Shown: positions 15,867 through 24,706 of the stretch, in pieces
Numbering within the stretch: the first letter of the stretch is position 1
Layout of the letters: each line of letters opens with the position of its first letter
Assembly (NCBI GenBank): GCA_027051165.1
Contig: JALTZZ010000048.1
Span: forward strand, 1-62,927
Direction: 5' to 3'
Length of the DNA stretch: 62,927 bases
Source of the DNA: an archaeon
GTDB taxonomy: Archaea; Hydrothermarchaeota; Hydrothermarchaeia; JALTZZ01
Program-made: the position numbers and the translations under genes
Notes under the pieces: generated by a model
What the model was told of the DNA's origin: nothing
Seen by the model: the letters and a program-made list of their open reading frames with translations, nothing else
Database searches by the model: none

Positions 15867-17273
15867 TTAAACTTTTTCCTCCAAACCAACGGCGTTGAAG
15901 AATCTATCTATTACTGCTTCTTCAACGAGCTTTAACAGGGCATTTCTATCTTTAACGCTTCCGAAGAGTCCGAGAGGTATCTTTGCTGCGGCAGCCGTTG
16001 AGTGTCCGCCTGCTTGACCAATGTCGCCAAAAGCCTTCTGCATGATTTCTCCAAGATTTATTCTTATATCTTTTGTTCTCCCGGAGATGAATACCGCATC
16101 CTTTGCGATGCCGAATATTAGCGTTGTCAGAATGCCTTCAAGATTAAGAAGATATTCTGCTGCTTGAGGAAGTGTATCCCTCTCTCTTATAAAACCTACG
16201 TTGGAGATCAGATAGCTTCCCTTAATCTTCCTATTTTTTATAGCGTTTGCAAGAACATCGAGAGTTTCCATAGAAAGCGTCGGTCTTTCGATCCTCGAGA
16301 TTATATCGTGATTCGCCTTAGGATACAGATACGATATAGCCCTTATATCAAGCTCGCTTAAACCCCGCATGAAGTTGCTGGTATCGGTCTTTATTCCATA
16401 GAGTAAAGCTGTTGCAAGCGTTTCATCTATTGGTAGATCAAGAAGAATTAAGTATTCGGTAAGTATGCTTGCATTTGCTCCAACTTCTGGCCTTATATCA
16501 ACGAACTCACCCTTTACCTTTTTTATATCAACCTGATGGTGATCTATAACAATATCTGGTGCATGGTTTGGTGGCAGAGAGTTGTTTATCCCCGGAATAC
16601 TCGCCTCAATTAAGGCTATCTTTGAATATTTGCTCAGATCAACTTTTGATATGTGGCTCATCCTTATTTGAAGCAGATTAATTAGAGCCTTATTTTCCTC
16701 GTGCCCCACCTCACCGCCGTAGATTATAGTTGCACTCTTTCCCTCTCTCTCCACAATGTATTTGAAAGCCATTGCACTCGCTATGGCATCAGGGTCAGGG
16801 TTGTCTTGAATAACTATTGCAACGCTATTTGCATCGGAAATTATTTTTCTCAGCTTCCTAATCTTCCTCATGCTCTCAATTTTTTCTAATAGCTCAACTG
16901 CATGCTCTGCAAGAACTTCAGTTGGATACAAAATTACATCAACATCTTCTTCAATGCCGTTTTTAACACCTTTAGCCCCTCCTCTGACGATTATTGGAAC
17001 ATCACTGTTTATTTCTCTAACAGCTTTTACCGCTCTTTTATTTGTTTCCATGTCCTTAGTTAGAATAAGAACTGCGCTTGCCTTTTCTATACCAGCTTTT
17101 TTTAGGGTATCTTTGGAGGTTATATCTCCCTCTATAACTTCATCAAAACCAGCTTCTCTTAAGCTCTCAACCCTCTCTTTGTTTATGTCAACGATAACAA
17201 CACCTTTTTTCTGATCTTTAAGTAATTTTGCGGCAATATATCCAGCTGTTCCACAGCCAAGAATTACATACAT
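15867..17273 (-). CDS. TrkA-N / DHH-DHHA1 phosphoesterase fusion
   Basis: The N-terminal 120 residues are a Rossmann RCK/TrkA-N domain with the nucleotide loop GCGTAG. From about 150 a DHH phosphoesterase follows, with NPDPDAIASAMAF (motif I) and IDHHQVD (motif III). The C-terminal DHHA1 domain ends in the GQAGGHSTAAAAKI loop. DHH proteins of this type cleave oligonucleotides or cyclic dinucleotides. An RCK domain that binds nucleotides could make the activity respond to ligand, which is inference. I choose the ATG at 17273 rather than 17294 because GGTGA lies at the right distance upstream and the first beta strand begins there. Confidence 0.82.
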   Translation of the reverse strand: MYVILGCGTAGYIAAKLLKDQKKGVVIVDINKERVESLREAGFDEVIEGDITSKDTLKKAGIEKASAVLILTKDMETNKRAVKAVREINSDVPIIVRGGAKGVKNGIEEDVDVILYPTEVLAEHAVELLEKIESMRKIRKLRKIISDANSVAIVIQDNPDPDAIASAMAFKYIVEREGKSATIIYGGEVGHEENKALINLLQIRMSHISKVDLSKYSKIALIEASIPGINNSLPPNHAPDIVIDHHQVDIKKVKGEFVDIRPEVGANASILTEYLILLDLPIDETLATALLYGIKTDTSNFMRGLSELDIRAISYLYPKANHDIISRIERPTLSMETLDVLANAIKNRKIKGSYLISNVGFIRERDTLPQAAEYLLNLEGILTTLIFGIAKDAVFISGRTKDIRINLGEIMQKAFGDIGQAGGHSTAAAAKIPLGLFGSVKDRNALLKLVEEAVIDRFFNAVGLEEKV

Positions 17274-17308
17274 ATTATTCTTCACCAACCTCATATTTAC
17301 CTTTAAAT

Positions 17309-17830
17309 TTATTTAAGCTTTTCGATTGCAGCAGCAATAATTTCTATAACATCCTTAGCCTGCCAGAGGGCAGTATTTAAAACAATGTCATAAATTTCGA
17401 GGTTTTTTATGTTTATTCCATAAATCTCCATATATCTCTTTGCTTCGCTTCTTTCTCTTTCTATAATTTCCCTCAATACAGTTTCATATTCTTTTTTCTC
17501 TCTTTTACATACCCTCTTAACACGAACTTCGAGAGGAGCTTTAAGAAACACTCTTAAATTTGCATCTTTTATTAACCAGCCGCTTAGCCTTCCATCAACA
17601 ACAACATTTCCAGCTTTTGCAAGCTCTACAATTTTCTTATCAAGCTCTATATCAATGTTCTTGTCCTTCTCTGCAAGTCTTGAAAATTCGAGCAAACTTA
17701 GTCCACGCTCCTTTGCAAGCTCCCTAAAAGCCTCACCAGCAGAAATATGTCTAAGATTAAATCTCTTAGCTATAGCTTTTGCAACAGTAGTTTTTCCACT
17801 TCCTATAAGACCGCTAATTGTTATAATCAT
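17309..17830 (-). CDS. cmk: Cytidylate kinase, archaeal type
   Basis: This enzyme phosphorylates CMP/dCMP with ATP. It is 173 residues long, with Walker A GLIGSGKTT at 7-15, the NMP-binding helix after HISAGEAFR, and a lid rich in Arg (RVCKREKKEY). It is the short archaeal form without the insert seen in bacteria. It lies eight bases downstream of rpl34e, in the usual archaeal order adkA, DUF106, rpl34e, cmk. In many archaea rpl14e and cbf5 follow; here the DHH gene follows instead. Confidence 0.92.
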   Translation of the reverse strand: MIITISGLIGSGKTTVAKAIAKRFNLRHISAGEAFRELAKERGLSLLEFSRLAEKDKNIDIELDKKIVELAKAGNVVVDGRLSGWLIKDANLRVFLKAPLEVRVKRVCKREKKEYETVLREIIERERSEAKRYMEIYGINIKNLEIYDIVLNTALWQAKDVIEIIAAAIEKLK

Positions 17831-17838
17831 CTTTTATG

Positions 17839-18126
17839 TTAGCCAAAGAGTTTTGGAGCTTCCCCTCTAACCTTTGCCTTTATAACTTCACGCATGCACC
17901 TTGAGCAGAGATAGCCACCATATGGTCTCTCTGGTCTTCTTTCGCTTTTGCTAAGCTTCTTTATTTCACTCTTCCTACCTCTTGCAACCCCATGCAGGGG
18001 CTTTTTGCATATTGCACACTTTGGATAATCAACCTTCTTCTTTCTGTAGTGTATTGTTACCCTACCACCGGGAAGCTTCACATAGACCCTTTTTAAAGAT
18101 CTCGATCTATACCTTGGAGCAGGCAT
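17839..18126 (-). CDS. rpl34e: Ribosomal protein L34e (eL34)
   Basis: This is a 95-residue basic protein of the large ribosomal subunit. It begins [16 protein letters not shown] and has a zinc ribbon formed by CAIC ([13 protein letters not shown]) and CSRC ([10 protein letters not shown]). The linker RPERPYGG is typical. It lies between DUF106 and cmk with short spacers, so it is probably co-transcribed. Size and sequence are standard. Confidence 0.96.
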   Translation of the reverse strand: MPAPRYRSRSLKRVYVKLPGGRVTIHYRKKKVDYPKCAICKKPLHGVARGRKSEIKKLSKSERRPERPYGGYLCSRCMREVIKAKVRGEAPKLFG

Positions 18127-18140
18127 TTAGCTCACCTTCT

Positions 18141-18632
18141 TCAATATTCAAGCTTCATTATTTTTTTTATTATTGGAGATACTGCAATTGATACAAATAT
18201 ATACCATCCAAACCAACCCAAATTATTTCCAAATATTGGTAAGTTAAAGGGTAGCTCAACTATAGAAATATTTTTTGGAATCTTCCAGCTGAGCCAAGAG
18301 AGTATAGCAATTATAGGTAAAAAACTTATAAGCATGGGTTTAAAAGATTGTTTAAACATCTCTCTTTGAATGCTCAACATTTCCATTTGAAGCTTTTGCA
18401 ACTTCTTTGTATTCTTGCTTTTATGGGCTTCTTTCATCTGCTCTTGCAATTTTTTTAATTTTTCCTTCATGCTTCTCATTTTCTTTAAATCCATTGTGTA
18501 AGCGGTTATTATATTTATTAAGATGCTTACAAGAAAAGCAATAATAAATATTCCTAAAACGTAGTTAATATGTTCATTTGAACTTAATTTAAAGAAAATA
18601 CCAAAAACTTTATCAAAAGCTTCAAATACCAT
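18141..18632 (-). CDS. DUF106 membrane insertase of the YidC/EMC3/TMCO1 superfamily
   Basis: This archaeal relative of YidC/Oxa1 and EMC3 helps insert membrane proteins next to the ribosome. It is 163 residues long, with membrane helices at about 26-46, 97-114 and 135-155. A basic coiled coil between the first two (KKMRSMKEKLKKLQEQMKE) is the cytosolic ribosome-facing element typical of the family. Its place between adkA and rpl34e is the conserved archaeal position. Confidence 0.88.
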   Translation of the reverse strand: MVFEAFDKVFGIFFKLSSNEHINYVLGIFIIAFLVSILINIITAYTMDLKKMRSMKEKLKKLQEQMKEAHKSKNTKKLQKLQMEMLSIQREMFKQSFKPMLISFLPIIAILSWLSWKIPKNISIVELPFNLPIFGNNLGWFGWYIFVSIAVSPIIKKIMKLEY

Positions 18633-18645
18633 AGTTATCTACCGC

Positions 18646-19221
<576 letters not shown>

Positions 19222-19339
19222 TTAAGATTTACAACAATACTTATTGCTCGTATAATGTAACGTCGTTATCTATTATAGTTAATGCTCGCTTCTCTGGATT
19301 CTGAATATATTTATATTGTTACACAACCAAAAAGAGGCT

Positions 19340-19990
19340 ATGAAGGTTGGTATTAATATTATTGCAAGAGATAGAAAAGGCTTGCTTAGAGATGTATCAT
19401 CAATAATAACGAAGCACGGTGCTAACATTACCTATGCACACCTCTTTTTAAAAAACTCCACTGCAAATATATATTTTGAAATAGAGGATTTTGATGATTT
19501 AAATAAGCTACTTGAAGAATTAAAAAATGTAGAGAACGTTGAAAAGGTGGAGATTTCTAGGTCTTTTGAGGAAATTTATGGGAAGAGGGTAATTGTAATA
19601 GGTGGCGGAGCTCAGGTTTCTCAGGTGGTTTTGGGTGCGGTTACAGAAGCTGATAGACATAACCTAAGGGGAGAGAGAATTAGCGTAGACACAATACCGC
19701 TTGTTGGAGAGGAAAGCATTGCCGAAGCGGTAAAAGCTGTTGCGAGGCTTCCAAGGGCAAAGATACTCGTCTTAGCGGGTTCTCTCATGGGTGGCAAGAT
19801 AACCGAAGCCGTAAAGGAGCTTAGAGAAAAGCACAACATACCAGTGGTATCGCTCAACATGGCTGGAAGTGTCCCTAAGGTAGCGGATCTCGTTGTTACC
19901 GATCCAGTGCAGGCTGGAGTAATGGCTGTAATGGCTATCGCTGAAACCGCAAAGTTCAATCTTGATAAGGTAAAGGGGAGAAAGTTTTAG
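19340..19990 (+). CDS. ACT-domain protein with C-terminal DUF5612-like Rossmann domain
   Basis: Residues 1-75 form an ACT ligand-binding domain ([19 protein letters not shown], the usual opening). The rest is an alpha/beta domain starting [20 protein letters not shown], with a further glycine loop [10 protein letters not shown] and [14 protein letters not shown]. Amino-acid binding and a regulatory role are likely; the exact ligand cannot be read. The ATG at 19340 is chosen because AGAGG lies just before it and the ACT strand begins at once. Its end overlaps the convergent TPR gene by four bases. Confidence 0.75.
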   Translation: MKVGINIIARDRKGLLRDVSSIITKHGANITYAHLFLKNSTANIYFEIEDFDDLNKLLEELKNVENVEKVEISRSFEEIYGKRVIVIGGGAQVSQVVLGAVTEADRHNLRGERISVDTIPLVGEESIAEAVKAVARLPRAKILVLAGSLMGGKITEAVKELREKHNIPVVSLNMAGSVPKVADLVVTDPVQAGVMAVMAIAETAKFNLDKVKGRKF

Positions 19991-21462
19991 AACTTTTTAA
20001 GTTCTTTTATTCTTTCTTCAACTTTTCTCAAAAGCTTACCTTTGGCAAGTTTTTTAGCCTCCAAATAGTGTTTTAAAGCTTTATTTTCATCACCCTTCTC
20101 TAAATAGACATTTCCTATAGATACCAGCGTTTTGACAAAATTTAGCTTATCTCCAATGCTTTTGAAGATGTTTAATGCTTTTTTATAATATTCCAAAGCT
20201 TTACTAAGATCGCCTTTTACAAAGTATAGGTTTCCGATATTTAAGTAACTAATAGCAATACCTCTCTTTCTTCCAAGCTCTTTATTTATTTTTAAAGCTT
20301 TTCTATAATAATATAGAGATTTTTTAAATGCACCCATATTAAAATAAATATTGCCAATACCGATATATACAACCGCTATAACTTCTTTATTTTTAATTTT
20401 TCTTGAAATTTTTAAAGCTTTTTCATAATATTCTAAAGCTTTATCTACTTTCTCAAATTTATTATATACATTTCCAATATTTACATACAACATTGCCAGA
20501 ATATCTTTGGAGTCCTCTAAATCTTTTGTCAACTTTAAAGCTTTTTCAAAGAAATCAAGCGCCTTTTTAAAGTTTCTTTTTTCCATATATATTACGCCAA
20601 TATTTAAAAGACTTGTAATAATACCATCTAAATAATCTATTTTCATGCTAAGATTTAAAGCTTTTTCAGTATATCTCAAGGCTTTGTTTAAATTACCCTT
20701 AACTTTATAAATATATCCAAGATTTATATAACAAATTACAATATATGATTTCTCATCTAATTTTTCGGCTATCTTTAAGGCTTCATTGAAAAATTCCAGT
20801 GCCTTGTCTGAATTTCCTAAATAATCATAAATAATTCCAAGCTGATTAAGAATATCAAACTTTAACCTCTCGTTCTTTACTTTCTTGAGCATTTCTTCGT
20901 GAATTCTTTTTCTTCTCAGTAGGTCTTCTTTGCTTTCATAAGTCAACGGTGCAGTCAAAATTTCAAGAGCATAAGAAGAAACTTCATCTCTAAATTCAAT
21001 TTCATAAATATTTCCACGATACCTCCAGAAATCTGGAGCTTCCTTTATAATTTTTTCTAAAAAGGCATAATTTATAAAAATTAAGCTTGGAACTCTTATT
21101 CTATAAAAAAGCTCTCTAAAGTTGTTCAAAGCATTTAGAATATCTTTTTTTGGTTCTTCTGGTGTAAGCCATACAAGAACATCAGCATCTCTTTCAATTT
21201 CATTTTTTAAGATTTCTATAATCTGGTTACCGTTTTTGATCTTAATTACTTCAACATTGAAATGGCTTCTGAGCAAATTAATTATTTTCTCTCTATAGAG
21301 GATAGAATTGACAACACACAGAATAATATTTCCTCTACCTTTTGAAATTTCAAGTTCAGTAACTATAGTATCAATCTCTTCTATACTCTTCAAAATTTTC
21401 TTTTCATTTCTTTTTTCCACCTTTTCAGAAGTGGCAACAGTATTGGATTTACATCGCACCAC
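19987..21462 (-). CDS. TPR protein partnered with an AAA ATPase (split STAND-like pair)
   Basis: This is a 491-residue protein. Residues about 35-160 form an alpha/beta domain containing [28 protein letters not shown] and [18 protein letters not shown]...L....PDFW.(W/Y)R pattern recurs in bacterial ATPase-TPR signalling proteins. Residues from about 210 to the end are eight or so tetratricopeptide repeats ([10 protein letters not shown]-type), a protein-binding superhelix. The GTG start has GGAGGG close by; the next GTG codon (21459) has better spacing. The first 73 bases lie inside the end of the ATPase gene, so the two products are coupled. The reading as sensor arm of the pair is inference. 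Confidence 0.8.
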   Translation of the reverse strand: MVRCKSNTVATSEKVEKRNEKKILKSIEEIDTIVTELEISKGRGNIILCVVNSILYREKIINLLRSHFNVEVIKIKNGNQIIEILKNEIERDADVLVWLTPEEPKKDILNALNNFRELFYRIRVPSLIFINYAFLEKIIKEAPDFWRYRGNIYEIEFRDEVSSYALEILTAPLTYESKEDLLRRKRIHEEMLKKVKNERLKFDILNQLGIIYDYLGNSDKALEFFNEALKIAEKLDEKSYIVICYINLGYIYKVKGNLNKALRYTEKALNLSMKIDYLDGIITSLLNIGVIYMEKRNFKKALDFFEKALKLTKDLEDSKDILAMLYVNIGNVYNKFEKVDKALEYYEKALKISRKIKNKEVIAVVYIGIGNIYFNMGAFKKSLYYYRKALKINKELGRKRGIAISYLNIGNLYFVKGDLSKALEYYKKALNIFKSIGDKLNFVKTLVSIGNVYLEKGDENKALKHYLEAKKLAKGKLLRKVEERIKELKKF

Positions 21463-22679
21463 CTACCCTCCTTATCTTCATACTCAACAGCGGTTAAGCT
21501 GAAAAGAAGCTCTCTTGTAATAGTATCGCTGATATCCCTATCTCTTGCCTCTTTTCTTTCATGTATCTCTATAAGCCTTTTCTTATGTTCTTCTGTTATT
21601 GTTCTGTCATAAATTCTTCTAAGTTTTTCTAAAGATTCTCTAATCTCTTCGGATGTTATTTTAGTTTTCTTGTTTCGGTAAGCTTTTATTGCTGAATCCC
21701 TTATTATGGAAATAAATTCTCCAAGTTTTCCAGTTGATATTATTGCCTCTTCCAAAGCATCCTCATCAATAAGACTCAAATCCATTCTTTTTTCTGCAAC
21801 CCTCTTATAGAATTTTAAGTTTTCTTTGATAATATTGCCTTTTCTATCTTTTATAGGATGTTGTGGAAGTATAAAGCATCCATCAAAGCTCTGTCTTACG
21901 TTTTCAAAAAAAGGATTGAATGCAAGCGGCACTGGAAATGTATATATAACAAAACAGTTTGGCTTGAGGAGCAGAGAATAATTTTTATAGAAAAATTCAT
22001 CAGCCTGCTCACCACGAGTAAGCTTGTCGAGATCGTCTATTATAACAACAACACGTTTATCTGATTCATTTTCGATTTCTTCTATAAGAATGTTTTGCCT
22101 CTGTATCAATTCGCTGATTCTTGTTCTTAACTCTTTTCTTACATATTTCCTTGTCTCTGCTTCTCGTCCTATTTTAAGAATAAGAAATTTTGAAAATGTC
22201 AACCCAAAACCCTTGGTTTCTTTGATCTCCCTCTCCTCCACTCTTGTAATTTTCATCATAAATTTTTTGAAATCTCTCTTTAAATCCTTCATTATTTCAA
22301 TTTCCATTTCTTCTGCAGTCTCATAAATTTTTAAAGCCATAGAGGCGAAAAAATCTCGGACATCAAAATCGTTAACATCTAAAATATCTCTTACAGAATA
22401 TTTAATAATTATAAATCTATTCTTATTAAGAAGTTTAAGTGATAATTTATTAAGTTCTGTGCTCTTTCCGCTTCCTCTAAAACCAAGAAAAAGATATTTT
22501 TCTTTTCTTATAGAATTTTCAATTCTATCTCTAATTTCCTCAACAATTTGAGCTTCTTTGGATCTTTCAACATAAAACTCTTTAAACTCCTCTTCTGTTT
22601 TTAAAGGTTCTACGACAAAGTTGTTGTAGACTTCAACCAAATTTTTAGCTCTCGGCATTCTTTTCTTCCTCCTCATCAT
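21390..22679 (-). CDS. P-loop AAA/STAND-like ATPase paired with a TPR protein
   Basis: This is a 429-residue soluble ATPase. Walker A GFRGSGKST is at 66-74 and Walker B VVVIIDDLDK has Asp215/Asp216. A sensor-like basic region and a helical lid (SLEKLRRIYD) follow. The sequence before Walker A (LVEVYNNFVVEPLKTEEEFKEFYVERS) resembles the lead-in of archaeal ORC-like and defence ATPases, but I cannot place it in a named family. It ends inside the TPR gene start with a long (73-base) overlap. Its own start lies only 36 bases from the divergent mqnE. NTPase switch plus TPR sensor is the usual logic of STAND-type immune proteins, here on two polypeptides. Confidence 0.78.
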   Translation of the reverse strand: MMRRKKRMPRAKNLVEVYNNFVVEPLKTEEEFKEFYVERSKEAQIVEEIRDRIENSIRKEKYLFLGFRGSGKSTELNKLSLKLLNKNRFIIIKYSVRDILDVNDFDVRDFFASMALKIYETAEEMEIEIMKDLKRDFKKFMMKITRVEEREIKETKGFGLTFSKFLILKIGREAETRKYVRKELRTRISELIQRQNILIEEIENESDKRVVVIIDDLDKLTRGEQADEFFYKNYSLLLKPNCFVIYTFPVPLAFNPFFENVRQSFDGCFILPQHPIKDRKGNIIKENLKFYKRVAEKRMDLSLIDEDALEEAIISTGKLGEFISIIRDSAIKAYRNKKTKITSEEIRESLEKLRRIYDRTITEEHKKRLIEIHERKEARDRDISDTITRELLFSLTAVEYEDKEGRWCDVNPILLPLLKRWKKEMKRKF

Positions 22680-22715
22680 ATATTTAGTTTTTATAGTTTA
22701 TATCTATAACGGCTT
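22680..22715. promoter_or_regulatory. Compact divergent promoter between the AAA ATPase and mqnE
   Basis: Only 36 bases separate the two annotated starts, and they are almost all A/T, with TTTTATAG (22688-22695) and TTTATATC (22697-22704) as TATA candidates for the plus strand. A TATA here puts the mqnE transcript start near 22717-22728, so the mqnE message is leaderless or starts at an internal ATG. Confidence 0.4.
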
Positions 22716-23894
22716 ATGAACAATATACTGAATAATGCTATGCGTAAACAAGCAAAACTTTTAAATAAAATTTCATTAAACCATAGTATAATGCTGAGCT
22801 TAGAAGTTTTGAAAGATAGCGATATATTTGATATTTATAAAAAAATAGAAAATGGAGAAAATTTAACAAAAAAAGACGGCTATGCCTTAATTAAAAGCAG
22901 CGATATAATTTCATTAGGTATTATTGCAGATAAAATAAGGGAGAGAAGCTGCGGCGATGAAGTTACATTTGTTTTAAACAGACACATCAACTATACCAAT
23001 ATATGCACAAGCAGGTGCAAGTTCTGTGCTTTTTACAAAGATAAAGAGAATGGATATACGCTTAGCGTTGAAGAAATTTTAAAAAAAGTTGATGAAAGCA
23101 TTAAGCTTGGTATAACAGAGCTTCATATTGTGGGAGCTTTAAATCCAGATATCGAGTTTGAATACTATGAGGAAATGCTTAAAAGAATTAAAGAAAGATA
23201 TCCGCAGATTCAGATAAAAGCCTTCAGTGCGGTTGAGATAGATTTCTTTTCAAAGATATATAATATGAGCTATAGGGAAGTTCTTGAAAGATTGAAGGAT
23301 GCCGGCTTAGATTTTTTACCCGGAGGAGGTGCGGAAATACTTGACGATGAACTCAGAAAAGAACTATGCCCAAATAAGGCAAGCAGCAAAGCATGGCTCA
23401 AAGTCATGGAAACCGCTCACAAGCTTGGAATAAAAACGAATGCAACAATGCTCTATGGACATATAGAAAAGCCTGAGCATAGGATTGATCATATTTTCAA
23501 AATCATAGAGCTGCAGAAAAAAACAAAAGGCTTTCTTGCATTTATTCCATTAAGCTTTCATCCAAAGAATACTGAGCTTGAAGATGTCGTTAAATACGAG
23601 GTTGGTGGAGTTGAAGATTTAAAGGTTATAGCAGTTTCAAGAATACTTCTCGACAGATATATAAAAAACATCAGAGCTTATTGGGTAATGCTTGGAAAAA
23701 AGCTTACACAGGTTGCTTTACACTATGGAGCAAACGATATAGATGGAACCGTTATAGAAGAAAACGTATTTCATTCAGCTGGTGCTAAAGAGAGGTTCAT
23801 GCCTATGGATGAACTAATAAGGCTTATTAAAGAAGCTGGAAGAATTCCAGTTCAGAGAACAACAGACTATAAAATTATAAGGAGATTCTCATGA
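22716..23894 (+). CDS. mqnE: Aminofutalosine synthase (radical SAM), MqnE
   Basis: MqnE joins the MqnA product to S-adenosylmethionine to give 6-amino-6-deoxyfutalosine, the second step of the futalosine route to menaquinone. The radical SAM cluster motif is CTSRCKFC. The family signatures PGGGAEI, TNATMLYGHIE and FLAFIPLSFHP follow in order. The related MqnC shares some of these, but TNATMLYGHIE favours MqnE. The true start may be internal (ATG at 22740 or 22791), since the expected transcript start lies near the first ATG and homologues begin close to 22791. The stop overlaps mqnA (ATGA). Confidence 0.87.
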   Translation: MNNILNNAMRKQAKLLNKISLNHSIMLSLEVLKDSDIFDIYKKIENGENLTKKDGYALIKSSDIISLGIIADKIRERSCGDEVTFVLNRHINYTNICTSRCKFCAFYKDKENGYTLSVEEILKKVDESIKLGITELHIVGALNPDIEFEYYEEMLKRIKERYPQIQIKAFSAVEIDFFSKIYNMSYREVLERLKDAGLDFLPGGGAEILDDELRKELCPNKASSKAWLKVMETAHKLGIKTNATMLYGHIEKPEHRIDHIFKIIELQKKTKGFLAFIPLSFHPKNTELEDVVKYEVGGVEDLKVIAVSRILLDRYIKNIRAYWVMLGKKLTQVALHYGANDIDGTVIEENVFHSAGAKERFMPMDELIRLIKEAGRIPVQRTTDYKIIRRFS

Positions 23895-24694
23895 AAATAA
23901 ATTTAAAGATTGGAAGAACACACTTTAGAAATACAGAATTTATATACGTTCCCCTTGAAAAAGTTGTTAAAGTAGATTATACTTTTGCTCATCCACCAGA
24001 GCTTGCACATCTCTTAAAAAAGGGAAAATTAGATATAGCACCAGTTTCTTCGATATTTTACTCTAAAGAATTTCTTATATTTCCCGATTTCTGCATATCC
24101 GCTAAGGGTTCTACAAAGAGCATTTTAATTTTTTCTGATAAGGTGAAGAGGCTTGAGGATATAAAGAAGCTTGCAACTCCCTATAATTCCGCAAGTTCCG
24201 TAGCTCTTGCCCAAATTCTGTTCAAAATTATGGGAATAAATTTAAAGATCATAAAGAATATGGAGCCCAGCCTTAAAGATATGCTCAAAGTAGCCGATGC
24301 CGCTCTGCTGATAGGCGACGATGCCCTTATTGCGAGCGAGAAATACAATGCAATAGCTGACTTAGGTGATATATGGTATGATATTACAGGAAAAAAGATG
24401 GTATATGCTCTATGGCTCATAAATAAAGATCTTTATGCAGAAAATAAAGAGAGAGAATTTAAGATTCTTCTTGAAAGCTTTAAAAAAGCTATAAGTTATG
24501 CATATAAAAATTTCGACGAAGTTTTAAATATAATATCAAATGGAATAGATATAAATATTCTTAAGGAGCATATAAAAAGGATAGATTATAGGCTCGACGA
24601 TAGGGCTTTGGAGGGGCTAAAGGAATATTTAAGACTTGCAGAAGAAGCTGGAATAAAAAGGCATGCTCCAGAGATAGAAATTTTAAAGCTTTAG
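23891..24694 (+). CDS. mqnA: Chorismate dehydratase, MqnA
   Basis: MqnA dehydrates chorismate to 3-enolpyruvyl-benzoate, the first step of futalosine-dependent menaquinone synthesis. It is a 267-residue periplasmic-binding-protein-like fold without signal peptide. Family motifs seen are KGKLDIAPVSSI, the Ser/Thr loop YNSASSVAL and ALLIGDDALI. MqnD has the same fold, but the LLIGD(D/A)AL motif favours MqnA. It overlaps mqnE (ATGA) and is followed 12 bases later by the transporter gene. MqnB, MqnC and MqnD are not in the window. Confidence 0.88.
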   Translation: MKINLKIGRTHFRNTEFIYVPLEKVVKVDYTFAHPPELAHLLKKGKLDIAPVSSIFYSKEFLIFPDFCISAKGSTKSILIFSDKVKRLEDIKKLATPYNSASSVALAQILFKIMGINLKIIKNMEPSLKDMLKVADAALLIGDDALIASEKYNAIADLGDIWYDITGKKMVYALWLINKDLYAENKEREFKILLESFKKAISYAYKNFDEVLNIISNGIDINILKEHIKRIDYRLDDRALEGLKEYLRLAEEAGIKRHAPEIEILKL

Positions 24695-24706
24695 AGGGGT
24701 TTTGTA

